The notes below the pieces were generated by a model. That model saw only the letters and a list, made by a program, of their open reading frames with translations, was not told the origin of the DNA and did not search any database. A DNA stretch of 29,747 nucleotides from Microcoleus asticus IPMA8 (lineage in GTDB: Bacteria; Cyanobacteriota; Cyanobacteriia; Cyanobacteriales; Microcoleaceae), in NCBI RefSeq assembly GCF_013179805.1, contig NZ_SRRZ01000072.1, forward strand, positions 1 to 29,747, in the 5' to 3' direction. This document shows, in pieces, positions 1 to 7,977 of the stretch. Each line of letters opens with the position of its first letter. The first letter of the stretch is position 1. Position numbers and translations under genes: made by a program.

Positions 1-44
1 CATAAGTTTGGTGATTTTGAGCCAACATTCTCATGAAACTAATG

Positions 45-66
45 ATCGATCGAACCCTCGATCGAT
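45..66. repeat. Hairpin just past the 127-residue gene
   Basis: A perfect 9-bp inverted repeat (ATCGATCGA at 45-53 and TCGATCGAT at 58-66) with a 4-nt loop lies immediately after the stop codon of the minus-strand gene ending at 67. It could stop transcription of that gene, but no T-run follows it on that strand, so it is not a standard intrinsic terminator. It is built from CGATCG units, which are very common in cyanobacteria. Confidence 0.4.
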
Positions 67-450
67 TTATGAATGATTTGCGATCGCTATAGCAGTTAAT
101 CCTCGATCGTTGCCATACCTAAGCTCATGTAGGAAAGTCTTTCCAGCGCAAAGAATAAGCTCTTTAACGTCATGCCTTTCATTAACTTGAAGTATTTTTT
201 CTATTTCCCTATTCGCAATACCCCAGTCAACAGAGTTATTCGCGCCCGCGATGTCAATAACCTGGGACAACCTTTCACCCATCTGTTGGGCAAGAACAAT
301 TGGTAGATTGCCTTTTTTTTGAATATCTTGCTTCAGTGCTGAGATCGCCATCCGAGTACACTCATCGATACTCGCTTTCCCCTCACAGAGCGACTCATAT
401 AGCTTTTTATAGTACCCAAGCCCATTGCGGAAAATATCTCCATCAGCCAT
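67..450 (-). CDS. Small uncharacterised protein, 127 aa
   Basis: I do not recognise the family. The product is soluble and mostly helical in character, with no signal peptide or membrane segment. Two Cys are visible, one near residue 22 and one near residue 101. The residues around 3-45 (GDIFRNGLGYYKKLYESLCEGKASIDECT, split here as two pieces of one helix-rich stretch) look like a regulator or adaptor rather than an enzyme. The ATG at 450 is supported by GGAG about 9 nt upstream. A good minus-strand promoter (TTGACA at 517-512, 17-bp spacer, TAAATT at 494-489) precedes it, and a long inverted repeat overlaps that promoter, so the gene is probably expressed and repressible. Confidence that it is a real gene is good; its function is unknown. 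Confidence 0.7.
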   Translation of the reverse strand: MADGDIFRNGLGYYKKLYESLCEGKASIDECTRMAISALKQDIQKKGNLPIVLAQQMGERLSQVIDIAGANNSVDWGIANREIEKILQVNERHDVKELILCAGKTFLHELRYGNDRGLTAIAIANHS

Positions 451-488
451 GTTCCGTGCTCCAAAAATAGGAGTTTGCTTACACCCTC

Positions 489-517
489 AATTTAGAGCAT
501 TAACCTGACATTGTCAA
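489..517 (-). promoter_or_regulatory. Promoter of the 127-aa gene
   Basis: On the minus strand there is a perfect -35 hexamer TTGACA (517-512), a 17-bp spacer and a -10 hexamer TAAATT (494-489, 4 of 6 consensus bases). Transcription would start near 482, giving a leader of roughly 30 nt that contains the GGAG ribosome site. Confidence 0.55.
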
Positions 518-558
518 TAGATAAAAATAAAAAAACCTATAAAATGTCAGGTTAATGC
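497..558. promoter_or_regulatory. 16-bp inverted repeat, likely operator
   Basis: GCATTAACCTGACATT (497-512) is repeated perfectly inverted at 543-558, with 30 bp of A/T-rich DNA between. The left arm fills the spacer of the promoter for the 127-aa gene and touches its -35 box. The right arm lies upstream of that promoter. A protein bound at both arms would occlude and perhaps loop the promoter. The binding protein is unknown; autoregulation by the 127-aa product is possible but not shown. Confidence 0.55.
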
Positions 559-827
559 GTAAGCCGATCGACTGTATTCGCGGTCTAAGTCTCTACAACA
601 TATGGGTGATCGTCCACTAAACTGGATCGATGACCAACACTACAGCCTAGGAATTGCCAGCCCTGTCAAGGTGCGATCAGACGTATTTACTTCATTCTAG
701 GTGTTCTCTCACGAGAATCAACAAGATTTATTCTCGTGAACACTTGAAAAACAGCAGATCGGGTGATCGCCATTCTGTTTTCTCCATTGGTAAAAACCGT
801 GGAAAGAGGCCCAAAGCCATCGGTGCA
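559..827. other. Gap between the 127-aa gene and the toxin remnant
   Basis: No convincing gene. The only structure I see is an imperfect hairpin at 701-743: the arms GTGTTC+ACGAGAAT and ATTCTCGT+GAACAC pair apart from a 4-nt bulge (TCTC), with an 11-nt loop. It lies about 85 bp beyond the stop of the broken toxin gene and could be its transcription end. A 33-codon frame at 604-702 has no recognisable homology. Confidence 0.4.
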
Positions 828-1161
828 TTATGATAAAGCAAGCAGCGATAAATTCTCGTTTTCATAAAATAATTTAATTGCGTTAAAATCCCGACGTAGC
901 AAATTTTCAGCTTGCAATGTCGAACAGTTTCCAAGGCGAAGCCAAATAACTTTCGGTGGATTCCCAAATACTAAGCTCAGATCGTGCAGATCCGCGTCTT
1001 TCGAGACAATCATCAAATTATTGTATGAATGCATAATCCCAAACTACTGGGTCGATCGTTGATTTCATGCCCACATCTCGAACGTGAAGCGAATTTGGGA
1101 AAATATCGCTCAAACTGTTCGGTAACTTGGGCGACAAGTTTTCATCAAAAAGTAATTTCAT
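828..1161 (-). pseudogene. DUF5615 PIN-like toxin, frameshifted
   Basis: This is the toxin half of a DUF433/DUF5615 toxin-antitoxin pair (VapC45-like, Mut7-C/PIN-type predicted ribonuclease). From the ATG at 1161, 47 codons read MKLLFDENLSPKLPNSLSDI, then HVRDVG and VVWDYA, which is the usual N-terminus with the DEN acidic motif, and then meet TAA at 1020-1018. The rest of the family follows in the +1 frame from about 1034 to 828: NNLMIVSKDADLHDL (the second acidic SKDAD motif), PPKVIWLRLGN, and the C-terminus. Together the parts make a normal 110-residue protein, so a single extra base near 1020-1040 has broken the gene. Its ATG overlaps the antitoxin stop by 4 nt, so the two were translationally coupled. 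A sequencing error or programmed frameshifting cannot be excluded. Confidence 0.8.
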
Positions 1162-1388
1162 GCGGATAAGGTCGCGGTCATAAACCGACGCTCACGGTCA
1201 GCAGCATAAGCTATGCAGGCTTTTAAATCTTCTCGCGTCAAATCGGGAAAATCATCGAGAATTTCTGCTTCGGTCATATCGGAAGCCAGGTACTCAAGCA
1301 CTTCATAAACCGTAATTCGCAAGCCGCGTACACAAGGCCTACCACCGCGTTTATTTGGTTCAATCGTGATGTGGTTTTGGTAGTTCAT
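1158..1388 (-). CDS. DUF433 antitoxin (VapB45-like)
   Basis: The 76-residue product matches the DUF433 family: ITIEPNKRGGRPCVRGLRIT near residues 8-27, then YEVLEYLASDMTEAEILDDFPDLTREDLKACIAYAADRE. This is the winged/HTH-like fold of antitoxins paired with DUF5615 PIN-like toxins. It neutralises the toxin and usually represses its own operon. The TGA stop overlaps the ATG of the toxin frame (ATGA, 1161-1158), the usual arrangement for this pair. The gene is intact while its partner is frameshifted, which is the expected order of decay because losing the antitoxin first would be toxic. No strong ribosome site is seen ahead of the ATG at 1388. Confidence 0.85.
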   Translation of the reverse strand: MNYQNHITIEPNKRGGRPCVRGLRITVYEVLEYLASDMTEAEILDDFPDLTREDLKACIAYAADRERRFMTATLSA

Positions 1389-1591
1389 AGTTGGAATTAT
1401 CGTGATTGTGTTCTCGACCTTTACAAAATCTTAGCCTAGGGCTGCGGAGCTGGCAAGGTTGTCAATCTTGTTTTTAATACGATTAGCATCGAAATTAATA
1501 TTACCCACAGCTTTCGAGACGGCAGTGCCGTATCCCTACAATTAATAGCGGTATGGAAACAGCACGGCGCCGTGTCCTCTATATTATTTAG
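1389..1591. other. Gap between antitoxin and WD40 remnant
   Basis: About 200 bp without a gene. A TTGACA sequence on the minus strand (1465-1460) might belong to the antitoxin promoter, but no good -10 lies at the right distance. From about 1516 onward the DNA belongs to the GGACACGGC-type repeat. Confidence 0.35.
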
Positions 1592-1611
1592 GTGCAATCG
1601 GAATTGATATC
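1516..1611. repeat. Degraded GGACACGGC MITE-like repeat
   Basis: It contains ACGGCAGTGCCGT followed by TCCCTAC, then GCCGTGTCCTCTATAT and, at the right end, a segment ending GGAATTGATATC. Both inner and right-hand parts match the better-preserved copy at 19774-19905. The left terminal inverted repeat is no longer recognisable. The right end abuts the WD40 remnant. Confidence 0.55.
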
Positions 1612-1813
1612 AGTTATCTTTAGCGCTGACCGTCAAATTTTATTAAGTGGCGGTCTCGATCGCACGATTAAGCTGTGCGATGTCGCAACCGGACGTTATA
1701 TTAAGACGTTGATGGGCGATTCGCTCTATGAAGGCATGAATATTCAAGACGCAACGGGATTGACGAACGCTCAAAAAGCGACATTGTTGAGAGCGTTAGG
1801 GGGGTTGGTGTAG
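1592..1813 (+). pseudogene. C-terminal remnant of a WD40-repeat gene
   Basis: From about 1612 the frame reads SVIFSADRQILLSGGLDRTI, KLCDVATGRYIKTL, which is one WD40 blade (the usual W of KLWDV is C here). It is followed by YEGMNIQDATGLTNAQKATL and LRALGG, the standard C-terminal tail of cyanobacterial WD40-repeat (often NACHT/NB-ARC or pentapeptide-linked) proteins. Everything upstream of the last blade is missing. The first 6-7 codons, including the GTG at 1592, lie inside the repeat element ending at about 1611, so they are not native. I judge this a truncated, non-functional fragment; expression from outside is possible but unsupported. Confidence 0.7.
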
Positions 1814-1940
1814 CCTGCGAATGGTTTTCGCGATCGCCTTAACTCAGCGCTTAACTGACGGATCTTGAGTGGTGCAATTTGGACAGTCCTATGAGTGGAT
1901 TCAAGCTGCGATCTCAAATCCCGTAGCATCGGAATTATGT

Positions 1941-1992
1941 AGTGCGAGTATCCTCGCTCGCTACTTGTATCGCGAGCGGGGACGCTCGCACT
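1941..1992. repeat. 23-bp imperfect palindrome upstream of TpsA-A
   Basis: The arm AGTGCGAG..TCC.CGCTCGC.A (1941-1963) recurs inverted at 1970-1992 with 19 of 23 positions paired and a 6-nt loop. Two of the four mismatches would be G-U pairs in RNA. It resembles the dispersed hairpin repeats of cyanobacterial genomes. It ends 16 bp before the TATAAT box, so it might terminate upstream transcription or bind a regulator. Confidence 0.6.
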
Positions 1993-2007
1993 GATACGAT
2001 CCAAATA

Positions 2008-2013
2008 TATAAT
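2008..2013 (+). promoter_or_regulatory. Candidate -10 box for the TpsA array
   Basis: A perfect TATAAT lies 48 bp before the ATG of the first TpsA gene, predicting a start near 2020. No good -35 hexamer is present at 16-18 bp, so it would need an activator or be a type-2 cyanobacterial promoter. Confidence 0.4.
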
Positions 2014-2060
2014 TCTGATGGAAGCGGAAACGATATTATTTATATAACAGGATTTAAGCT

Positions 2061-4958
2061 ATGTCTCGCTTGTCTTCCGCCCTACTTTTTGCTTTCCTGT
2101 TGCTATTTCCCTCGAAAACCTTCGCCCAAATTATCCCTGATAATACACTGGGCCCGGAAAGTTCGCGGACAGTTCCCGATACTATCAACAATTTACCCTC
2201 AGATAGAATCACTGGCGGTGCAACTCGCGGCGTTAACCTCTTTCACAGTTGGCGCGAATTTAACATCCGTGAAGGGCGCGGAGCTTATTTTGAAAATCCC
2301 AGCGGAATTTCCAACATCTTCACCCGCGTTACAGGCGGCAACCCTTCTAATATTTTAGGAACTCTGGGAGTTTTAGGCAACGGCAACTTATTTTTAATTA
2401 ACCCGAAAGGAATTGTCTTCGGACCGAATGCGCGGTTAGATTTGCGCGGTTCGTTTATTGGTTCAACCGCCGACAGTATTGTGTTTAATAACGGCTTTGA
2501 ATTCAGCAGCACCAACCCGCAAACATCTGCACTGTTAACAGTTAATATTCCCGTTGGTTTAAGATTTCGGGAAAATCCGGGTGCAATTGTCAACCGTTCC
2601 ACGGCTTTAGGCAAAGTAAACCTCCCAGCCTCTCCTGTTCCCATTCCGATTAGCGATCGAGTTGGTTTAGCAGTAGAACCAGGTCAAACTTTAGCACTCA
2701 TTGGCGGCGACATCCAACTCCAAGGCGGCAATTTAACCGCCAGCAGCGGACAAATTTTACTCGGTAGCGCAGCCAGCCCCGGTTTAGTTAATTTCGCACT
2801 GACAGCGGGGGAAAAGGGAAATTTAACTTTAAATTATGACAATATTCAGAACTTCGGCAATATTCAAATAGCCGATGGAACACTCATCAACACCAGCGGA
2901 ATCGGTGGCGGTAGAGTAGAGTTAAAAGGTGGAAATGTCACCCTCAGCGGTGCGCGAATTTATGCGCTGACACTGGGAAATATTGATGGTAGAGGTATCG
3001 ATATCAGCGCTCAAAAGTTGCGAGTGGAAAACGGATCGCAATTTTCTACCCTGACTCTAGGAGATGGTGCAGGAGGTAATATCAACTTCCGGGCTGCTGA
3101 TTCAGTAGAAATGAGCGGGCTGGGAGTTGAGGGCTATCAACAGGTTGCAATTAAATATTTGGTATCGGGAACTACAGACCCGTTTGACCCCCTATTTGTG
3201 CTGTTTAATGCTAGTGCTGGCGCTGGTTCGGGGGGGAATATTACGATCGACACCGGCCGCCTGCTCTTCAACAATGGGGTAGTAGGTAGCGGCATCGCTT
3301 TTGACGGTGGAAATGGCGGCAATTTAATCATTCGCGCCAATACTTTTGAGATGGTGGGTTCTGGAATTAACAACGGCACAGCTAAAGAAAGTAGCGGTGC
3401 GGGAGGAAGCATTAGTGTTGATGTCGCGAAATTAATTATGCGCGACGGTTCTATTCTCGGTACGACGAGCTACAGCAGCGGCCCCTCGGGGAATATTAAC
3501 ATTAATGCTGCTGAATCAGTAGAATTGTCTAACAGCGGCCCGACCACAGTTGTGTCCACCGGAATTAGCACGCTGAGTATCGGATCTAACGGAAGGGCGG
3601 GGAATATTAACGTTGATACCAAGCGCTTGACTCTCTCTGCGGGTTCTGCGTTTACAGTAGGATCGGGTGTGTTAATTGGCAGGTTTTTGTTTTCTCAGGA
3701 GGGCGGGCCTGCTGGAAATTTAACAGTTAGGGCTACTGAATCAGTAGAAATTTCAGGCATTTCTCAACTTTTGAGCAGCGGAATTCAGAGTGCTAGTGCG
3801 CTGAGTTCTGGAACTTTGAGCTCTAGTCGGGGCGGGGATATTCGCATTGATACGCCAAGCCTAACCGTGCGGGATGGGGGGGTAGTTTCTACGAGTTCTT
3901 TGGGTGTAGGAGATGTGGGGAATATTACTGTTAATGCCGATCGCATTGAGGTCAGCGGCAGCGGAAATAACGGTCTGTTTCTCAGTACAATTGATGCTTC
4001 GGTGGGCAAGATATTTGGTACTAATCCCAATGCTACGGCAAATGCCGGTTCGTTGAATCTGAATGCCGATCGACTAATTGTCAGAGATGGAGCTACAGTG
4101 ACCGTGCAGGCTACGGGAACCGGACGCGCTGGTAATATCAATATTGTCGCAAATTCGATCGACCTTGACAATAAAAGCAGTATTGACGGCACGACTATAT
4201 CCGGTACAGGAGCAAATATTAACCTGCAAGCGCGATCGATCCAATTGCGCCGCAACAGCCGAATTACCACCGATGCAGGCAGTTCAGACGGCGGCAATAT
4301 CAACATCAACAGCGACATTCTTGTCGCCCTCCCGCAAGAAAACAGCGACATTACAGCCAACGCCCGCACAGCGGGCGGCGGCCGCGTGAATATCAATGTC
4401 CCCAATGTCTTCGGCTTTACAGCAGCCAGTCGCGAACAAGTCAGAAGCAGGTTGGAGCTCAGTGACACAGAATTTGCAGCGTTGCAAGTAAGTCCTACAT
4501 CTCTGCTTCCCAGCAGCGACATCGCCGCGATTTCCCAAAGTGGCGGCCCGGCTTTGCAAGGGGCGGTAACATTTAGTTCTTTTGGAGTGAATCCTGCTCA
4601 AGGTTTAGTGGAACTGCCACAAAATTTGGTGAATCCGGCTGCGTTAATTGCTGCAAATCCCTGCATCCAAGGGGCCGAGAACGAGTTTACTGTGACTGGG
4701 CGGGGGGGATTGCCACCGAGTCCTCACGATGCCCTCAGCAGCAATTTTAGCCAGTTTAGTTGGGTGGAACCACCGGTAGGTGGAAGTCAGCAAATAGAAG
4801 ACCACAGAGCATCCATAGAAGTTCAGCCAACAGAAATTATGCCCGCTCAAGGTTGGGTAATGGACGATCGAGGACAAGTAAGGCTGGTAGCCTATAATTC
4901 TGGTGGTGGTGCATCTATTCTCCGTCCGAAACCGACGGGTGTTTGCGTACCTCGATAG
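2061..4958 (+). CDS. TpsA-A: haemagglutinin-like exoprotein
   Basis: First of five tandem two-partner-secretion exoproteins. A signal peptide ends near residue 22 (hydrophobic ALLFAFLLLF, then TFA|Q). The TPS domain (about 25-145) steers the protein to a TpsB outer-membrane pore. It carries NPSGI (79-83) and NPKGI (114-118), the family's NPNGI/NPNL-type turns, plus GVNLFHSW. Residues from about 150 to 780 are Gly/Asn/Ser-rich strands such as GGNININ and VRATESVEISG, as expected for a right-handed beta-helix. The C-terminal region from about 790 contains DIAAIS, PALQGAVTF, NPAQGLVELPQN and PAQGWVMDDRG. Cys868 and Cys962 are the only cysteines in the whole protein. AGGA lies 8 nt before the ATG. 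Its end and following spacer resemble those of TpsA-C. No TpsB gene is adjacent. The role is probably cell-surface adhesion or contact, inferred from the family. Confidence 0.88.
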   Translation: MSRLSSALLFAFLLLFPSKTFAQIIPDNTLGPESSRTVPDTINNLPSDRITGGATRGVNLFHSWREFNIREGRGAYFENPSGISNIFTRVTGGNPSNILGTLGVLGNGNLFLINPKGIVFGPNARLDLRGSFIGSTADSIVFNNGFEFSSTNPQTSALLTVNIPVGLRFRENPGAIVNRSTALGKVNLPASPVPIPISDRVGLAVEPGQTLALIGGDIQLQGGNLTASSGQILLGSAASPGLVNFALTAGEKGNLTLNYDNIQNFGNIQIADGTLINTSGIGGGRVELKGGNVTLSGARIYALTLGNIDGRGIDISAQKLRVENGSQFSTLTLGDGAGGNINFRAADSVEMSGLGVEGYQQVAIKYLVSGTTDPFDPLFVLFNASAGAGSGGNITIDTGRLLFNNGVVGSGIAFDGGNGGNLIIRANTFEMVGSGINNGTAKESSGAGGSISVDVAKLIMRDGSILGTTSYSSGPSGNININAAESVELSNSGPTTVVSTGISTLSIGSNGRAGNINVDTKRLTLSAGSAFTVGSGVLIGRFLFSQEGGPAGNLTVRATESVEISGISQLLSSGIQSASALSSGTLSSSRGGDIRIDTPSLTVRDGGVVSTSSLGVGDVGNITVNADRIEVSGSGNNGLFLSTIDASVGKIFGTNPNATANAGSLNLNADRLIVRDGATVTVQATGTGRAGNINIVANSIDLDNKSSIDGTTISGTGANINLQARSIQLRRNSRITTDAGSSDGGNININSDILVALPQENSDITANARTAGGGRVNINVPNVFGFTAASREQVRSRLELSDTEFAALQVSPTSLLPSSDIAAISQSGGPALQGAVTFSSFGVNPAQGLVELPQNLVNPAALIAANPCIQGAENEFTVTGRGGLPPSPHDALSSNFSQFSWVEPPVGGSQQIEDHRASIEVQPTEIMPAQGWVMDDRGQVRLVAYNSGGGASILRPKPTGVCVPR

Positions 4959-5023
4959 GTACTCTTCAGGTTTTAGCTAACCCGTCGCTATTTGCCTAAT
5001 ACTAAATTAACCAGACTTAAAAG
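4959..5023 (+). promoter_or_regulatory. Spacer A-B, weak ribosome site
   Basis: This 65-bp spacer is nearly the same as spacer C-D (10864-10928). Both share TTTTAGCTAACCC, TCGCTATTT and AAATTAACCAGACTT before the ATG. The position that holds AACAGGA upstream of genes A, C and E reads ACCAGAC here, so the Shine-Dalgarno match is weak. No terminator is visible. Confidence 0.6.
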
Positions 5024-7915
5024 ATGCCCCGCCAATCTTGCGCCCTATTTTTTGCATTCTTACTACTGTTTCCTTTCCCTGCGATCGCCCAAATCATCCC
5101 AGACAGCAGCTTGGGTGCTGAAAGTTCGCGGACAGTGACCGATACTATTAATAACTTACCCTCTGATAGAATCACTGGCGGTGCAACTCGCGGCGTTAAC
5201 CTCTTTCACAGCTTGCGCGAATTTAACATCCGTCAAGGGCGGGGAGCTTATTTTGAAAATCCCAGCGGAATCACCAACATCTTCACCCGCGTTACGGGCG
5301 GCAACCCTTCTAATATTTTAGGAACTCTGGGAGTTTTAGGCAACAGTAACTTGTTTTTAATTAACCCAAAAGGGATTGTCTTCGGTCCCAATGCGCGGTT
5401 AGATTTGCGCGGATCGTTTATCGGTTCAACTGGTAGCGGCGTTCTCTTTGATAATGGCTTTGAATTTAGTGCGACCGATGCTAATACAGTGCCATTGTTA
5501 GCGATTAATATTCCTGTGGGTTTAATATTTCGAGACAATCCCGGTACAATTGTCAACTCTTCCCAAGCAATTGGCCCCACACCAACCTTACCGCCATTGC
5601 CCGTAGAAATTCCTGTTTCTAACAAACTTGGTTTAGCTGTAGACCCCGGTCAAACTTTAGCATTAATTGGCGGTGACATTCAACTACAAGGCGGAAATTT
5701 AACAGCTTATACCGGACAAATATTACTGGGAAGTGTGAAAAGTCCAGGTTTAGTGCAATTTGAACCAACAGCTTTAGGTTTAAATTTAAGCTATGACAAT
5801 ATTCAGAACTTTGGCAATATTGAAATGAACGGTGCGTCCATCAATACCAGCGGATTAGGAGGTGGAAAAATTGACATCAGAGGTGGAAATGTCACCGTCA
5901 GTAGTTCGGGAATTTATAGCCTAACATTGGGAAATATTGATGGTAGAGGGATTGACATCAACGCTCACAATTTACGAGTAGATAAAGGAGGACAAATTCT
6001 TACTTCAACCTTGGGAGATGGAAACGGGAGTAATATGAATATCCGCGCTACTGACTCAGTAGAAATGATTGGGTTGGGGATAGGAGGCTATCAGCGATTT
6101 TATAGCCAATATATATTATCTGGAACCCTCAACCCCTTTGACCCCCAAATTGTAATTAATAGTGGTACTTTGGGCAGTGGAACTTCTGGAGAGGTTAACA
6201 TCGATACCGGACGGCTGCTGTTGCGTGATGGGGTAGTAGGCGGTACCGCCACCCTGGGTGCTGGAAATGGGGGAAATCTGACTGTCCGCGCTAACACCTT
6301 CGAGATCGTTAGTTCAGCAATCAATAATGGAACAACTAAGAAAAGTACCGGCTCGGGCGGCAATATCAATATTGATGCCCAACGGTTAATTATACGCGAT
6401 GCTGGTGGTTTAGTTAGCATCAGCCGCAGCGATGGAGCATCAGGAAATATCACGATTAAAACAACTGAATCTGTAGAATTGTCGGGGGGTATTTCTGGAA
6501 GTGCCGCGCAAACTCGTATCGGTACAAACTCTTTTGATGGCAATGGTAAATCCGGGGATATTACCATCGACACTAAGCGGCTAAGTGTTTCTGATGGAGC
6601 CTCAATTAGTTTATCAACGGGTGCGGTTGTTGGGCAAGTCGTGTTTTCTAGAAATGGAGGTCTAGGAGGAAATTTAACTGTGAGAGCTTCCGAGTCTATC
6701 GAAGTGAGCGGGGTATCTGGAGTTTTGAGAAATGTAGGATTCGGAGCGAGTGCTCTGGCTACTCAAACTTCAAGTTCTGGTCGGGGTGGAGATATCCACC
6801 TCTCTACACCGATGCTCGCTCTGCGGAATGGGGGAATTATTTCTGCGGCTTCTTTGGGTGCAGTAGATGCCGGAAATATTACTATTGATGCCGATCGCAT
6901 AGAACTTAAAGGTGCGGGGAGTAACGGTCGTTTCGCAAGTAGAATTGAGGCTTCGGCTGGCAGCTTTTCTCTTATTGTCAATCCCAACGCTACGGGGAAC
7001 GCGGGTTCATTAAATTTGAATGTAAATCGATTGAGTATCCGGGATGGAGCAACGGTTAGTGTTCAGTCTTTAGGAAGGGGAAGGGCTGGAAATATTAATG
7101 TTGTAGCTAACTCAATTGCTTTGGATAACAAAGCGAGTATTGATGGTACAACTGAATCTGGCGGTGGGGGAAATATTAATATTAGGTCGCAAGATATCCA
7201 GTTACGGCGCGGCAGCAGAATTACAACGGATGCAGGGATTTCTGACGGGGGAAATATCAGAATTAATAGCGATATTTTGGCTACTTTACCCAATGAAAAT
7301 AACGATATTACAGCTAATGCGCGTACTGCTATGGGCGGTCAAGTTACAGTAAATGTCCCGAATGTTTTTGGTTTTACAACAGTGACACGGGAACAAGCCA
7401 GAAGTAGTTTAGGGCTAACTGATTCTGGATTTGCCGCTTTACAAGTGAATCCAACTTCTTTACTTCCCACTAGCGATATTGCAGCTATTTCTCAACAGGC
7501 TGGCCCAGCTTTACAAGGAGCAGTAACGTTTAGCACTACTGGGGTAAATCCCGCTCAAGGGTTAGTAGAATTAGAGCAAAATATAGTCGATCCCAGCACC
7601 TTAATTGCTGCTAATCCCTGCATAGAAGGGGCAGAAAACGAGTTTACTGTTACTGGGAAAGGAGGAGTGCCACCGAGTCCTAATGATGCCCTCAGCAGCG
7701 CAGCAGTGCCGTTTCCTTGGGTGGAACCAGCCTTAGGTGGAAGTCAGCAAGTAGAAGGCGAAAGAGTATCCCTAGAAGTTCGGCCAACAGAAATTATTCC
7801 GGCTCAAGGTTGGGTTATGGACGATCGAGGAGAAGTAACGCTGTTAGCGTATAATTCACGTGGTGGTGCATCTCTTCGCAGTCCGAAATCGACGGGTGTT
7901 TGCGTACCTCGATAG
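5024..7915 (+). CDS. TpsA-B: haemagglutinin-like exoprotein
   Basis: Second paralogue, 963 residues. The signal peptide is MPRQSCALFFAFLLLFPFPA with AIA|Q (about 22). The TPS domain has NPSGI (79-83) and NPKGI (114-118) and is of the ITGG/NPSGI/LGVLGN subtype shared with A and E. From GSFIGST onward the protein is closest to C (GVLFDNGFEFSA, LLAINIPVGL, PGLVQFEPTALGLNLSY). The beta-helix has repeated GGNxTVRA and GDITIDTKRL strands. Cys866 and Cys960 are the only cysteines after the signal peptide. The last 35 residues (GEVTLLAYNSRGGASLRSPK) are those of D, not of C. The region near residue 851 has ELEQN where A, D and E have ELPQN. Its ribosome site is weak. Function is presumed as for the first paralogue; whether all five are secreted by the same TpsB is unknown. 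Confidence 0.88.
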   Translation: MPRQSCALFFAFLLLFPFPAIAQIIPDSSLGAESSRTVTDTINNLPSDRITGGATRGVNLFHSLREFNIRQGRGAYFENPSGITNIFTRVTGGNPSNILGTLGVLGNSNLFLINPKGIVFGPNARLDLRGSFIGSTGSGVLFDNGFEFSATDANTVPLLAINIPVGLIFRDNPGTIVNSSQAIGPTPTLPPLPVEIPVSNKLGLAVDPGQTLALIGGDIQLQGGNLTAYTGQILLGSVKSPGLVQFEPTALGLNLSYDNIQNFGNIEMNGASINTSGLGGGKIDIRGGNVTVSSSGIYSLTLGNIDGRGIDINAHNLRVDKGGQILTSTLGDGNGSNMNIRATDSVEMIGLGIGGYQRFYSQYILSGTLNPFDPQIVINSGTLGSGTSGEVNIDTGRLLLRDGVVGGTATLGAGNGGNLTVRANTFEIVSSAINNGTTKKSTGSGGNINIDAQRLIIRDAGGLVSISRSDGASGNITIKTTESVELSGGISGSAAQTRIGTNSFDGNGKSGDITIDTKRLSVSDGASISLSTGAVVGQVVFSRNGGLGGNLTVRASESIEVSGVSGVLRNVGFGASALATQTSSSGRGGDIHLSTPMLALRNGGIISAASLGAVDAGNITIDADRIELKGAGSNGRFASRIEASAGSFSLIVNPNATGNAGSLNLNVNRLSIRDGATVSVQSLGRGRAGNINVVANSIALDNKASIDGTTESGGGGNINIRSQDIQLRRGSRITTDAGISDGGNIRINSDILATLPNENNDITANARTAMGGQVTVNVPNVFGFTTVTREQARSSLGLTDSGFAALQVNPTSLLPTSDIAAISQQAGPALQGAVTFSTTGVNPAQGLVELEQNIVDPSTLIAANPCIEGAENEFTVTGKGGVPPSPNDALSSAAVPFPWVEPALGGSQQVEGERVSLEVRPTEIIPAQGWVMDDRGEVTLLAYNSRGGASLRSPKSTGVCVPR

Positions 7916-7977
7916 GTACTCTTCAGGTTTGATCTGCGCGCTCGTTTTTTCCATACCAAATTAACAGGATTCCAAGT
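7916..7977 (+). promoter_or_regulatory. Spacer B-C, AGGA ribosome site
   Basis: This is the shortest spacer (62 bp) and the most altered: after TCTTCAGGTTT it has GATCTGCGCGCTCGTTTTTTCC instead of the TAGCTAACCC block (listed as two parts of one stretch). It then rejoins the common CAAATTAACAGGATT sequence. AGGA sits 8 nt before the ATG. The T6 run is not preceded by a good hairpin, so I do not call a terminator. Confidence 0.5.

Larger units (their letters stand above)
1814..2060. other. Leader region of the TpsA array
   Basis: This region of 247 bp lies between the WD40 remnant and the first TpsA gene. It contains a large imperfect palindrome (1941-1992), a TATAAT box (2008-2013) and AGGA eight nt ahead of the ATG at 2061. 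I see no gene. Confidence 0.5.

Noticed and set aside
4..15. AAGTTTGGTGAT shared with 19708-19719, near an IS-like end
   Set aside because: Only 12 bases and too close to the window edge to test; an IS end at the left border cannot be claimed.
604..702. A 33-codon plus-strand frame starting MGDRPLNWIDD
   Set aside because: No ribosome site, no recognised homology and too short to support.
728..967. A 79-codon minus-strand frame
   Set aside because: It overlaps the toxin remnant in another frame; the toxin frame shows clear DUF5615 homology, so this one is a shadow.
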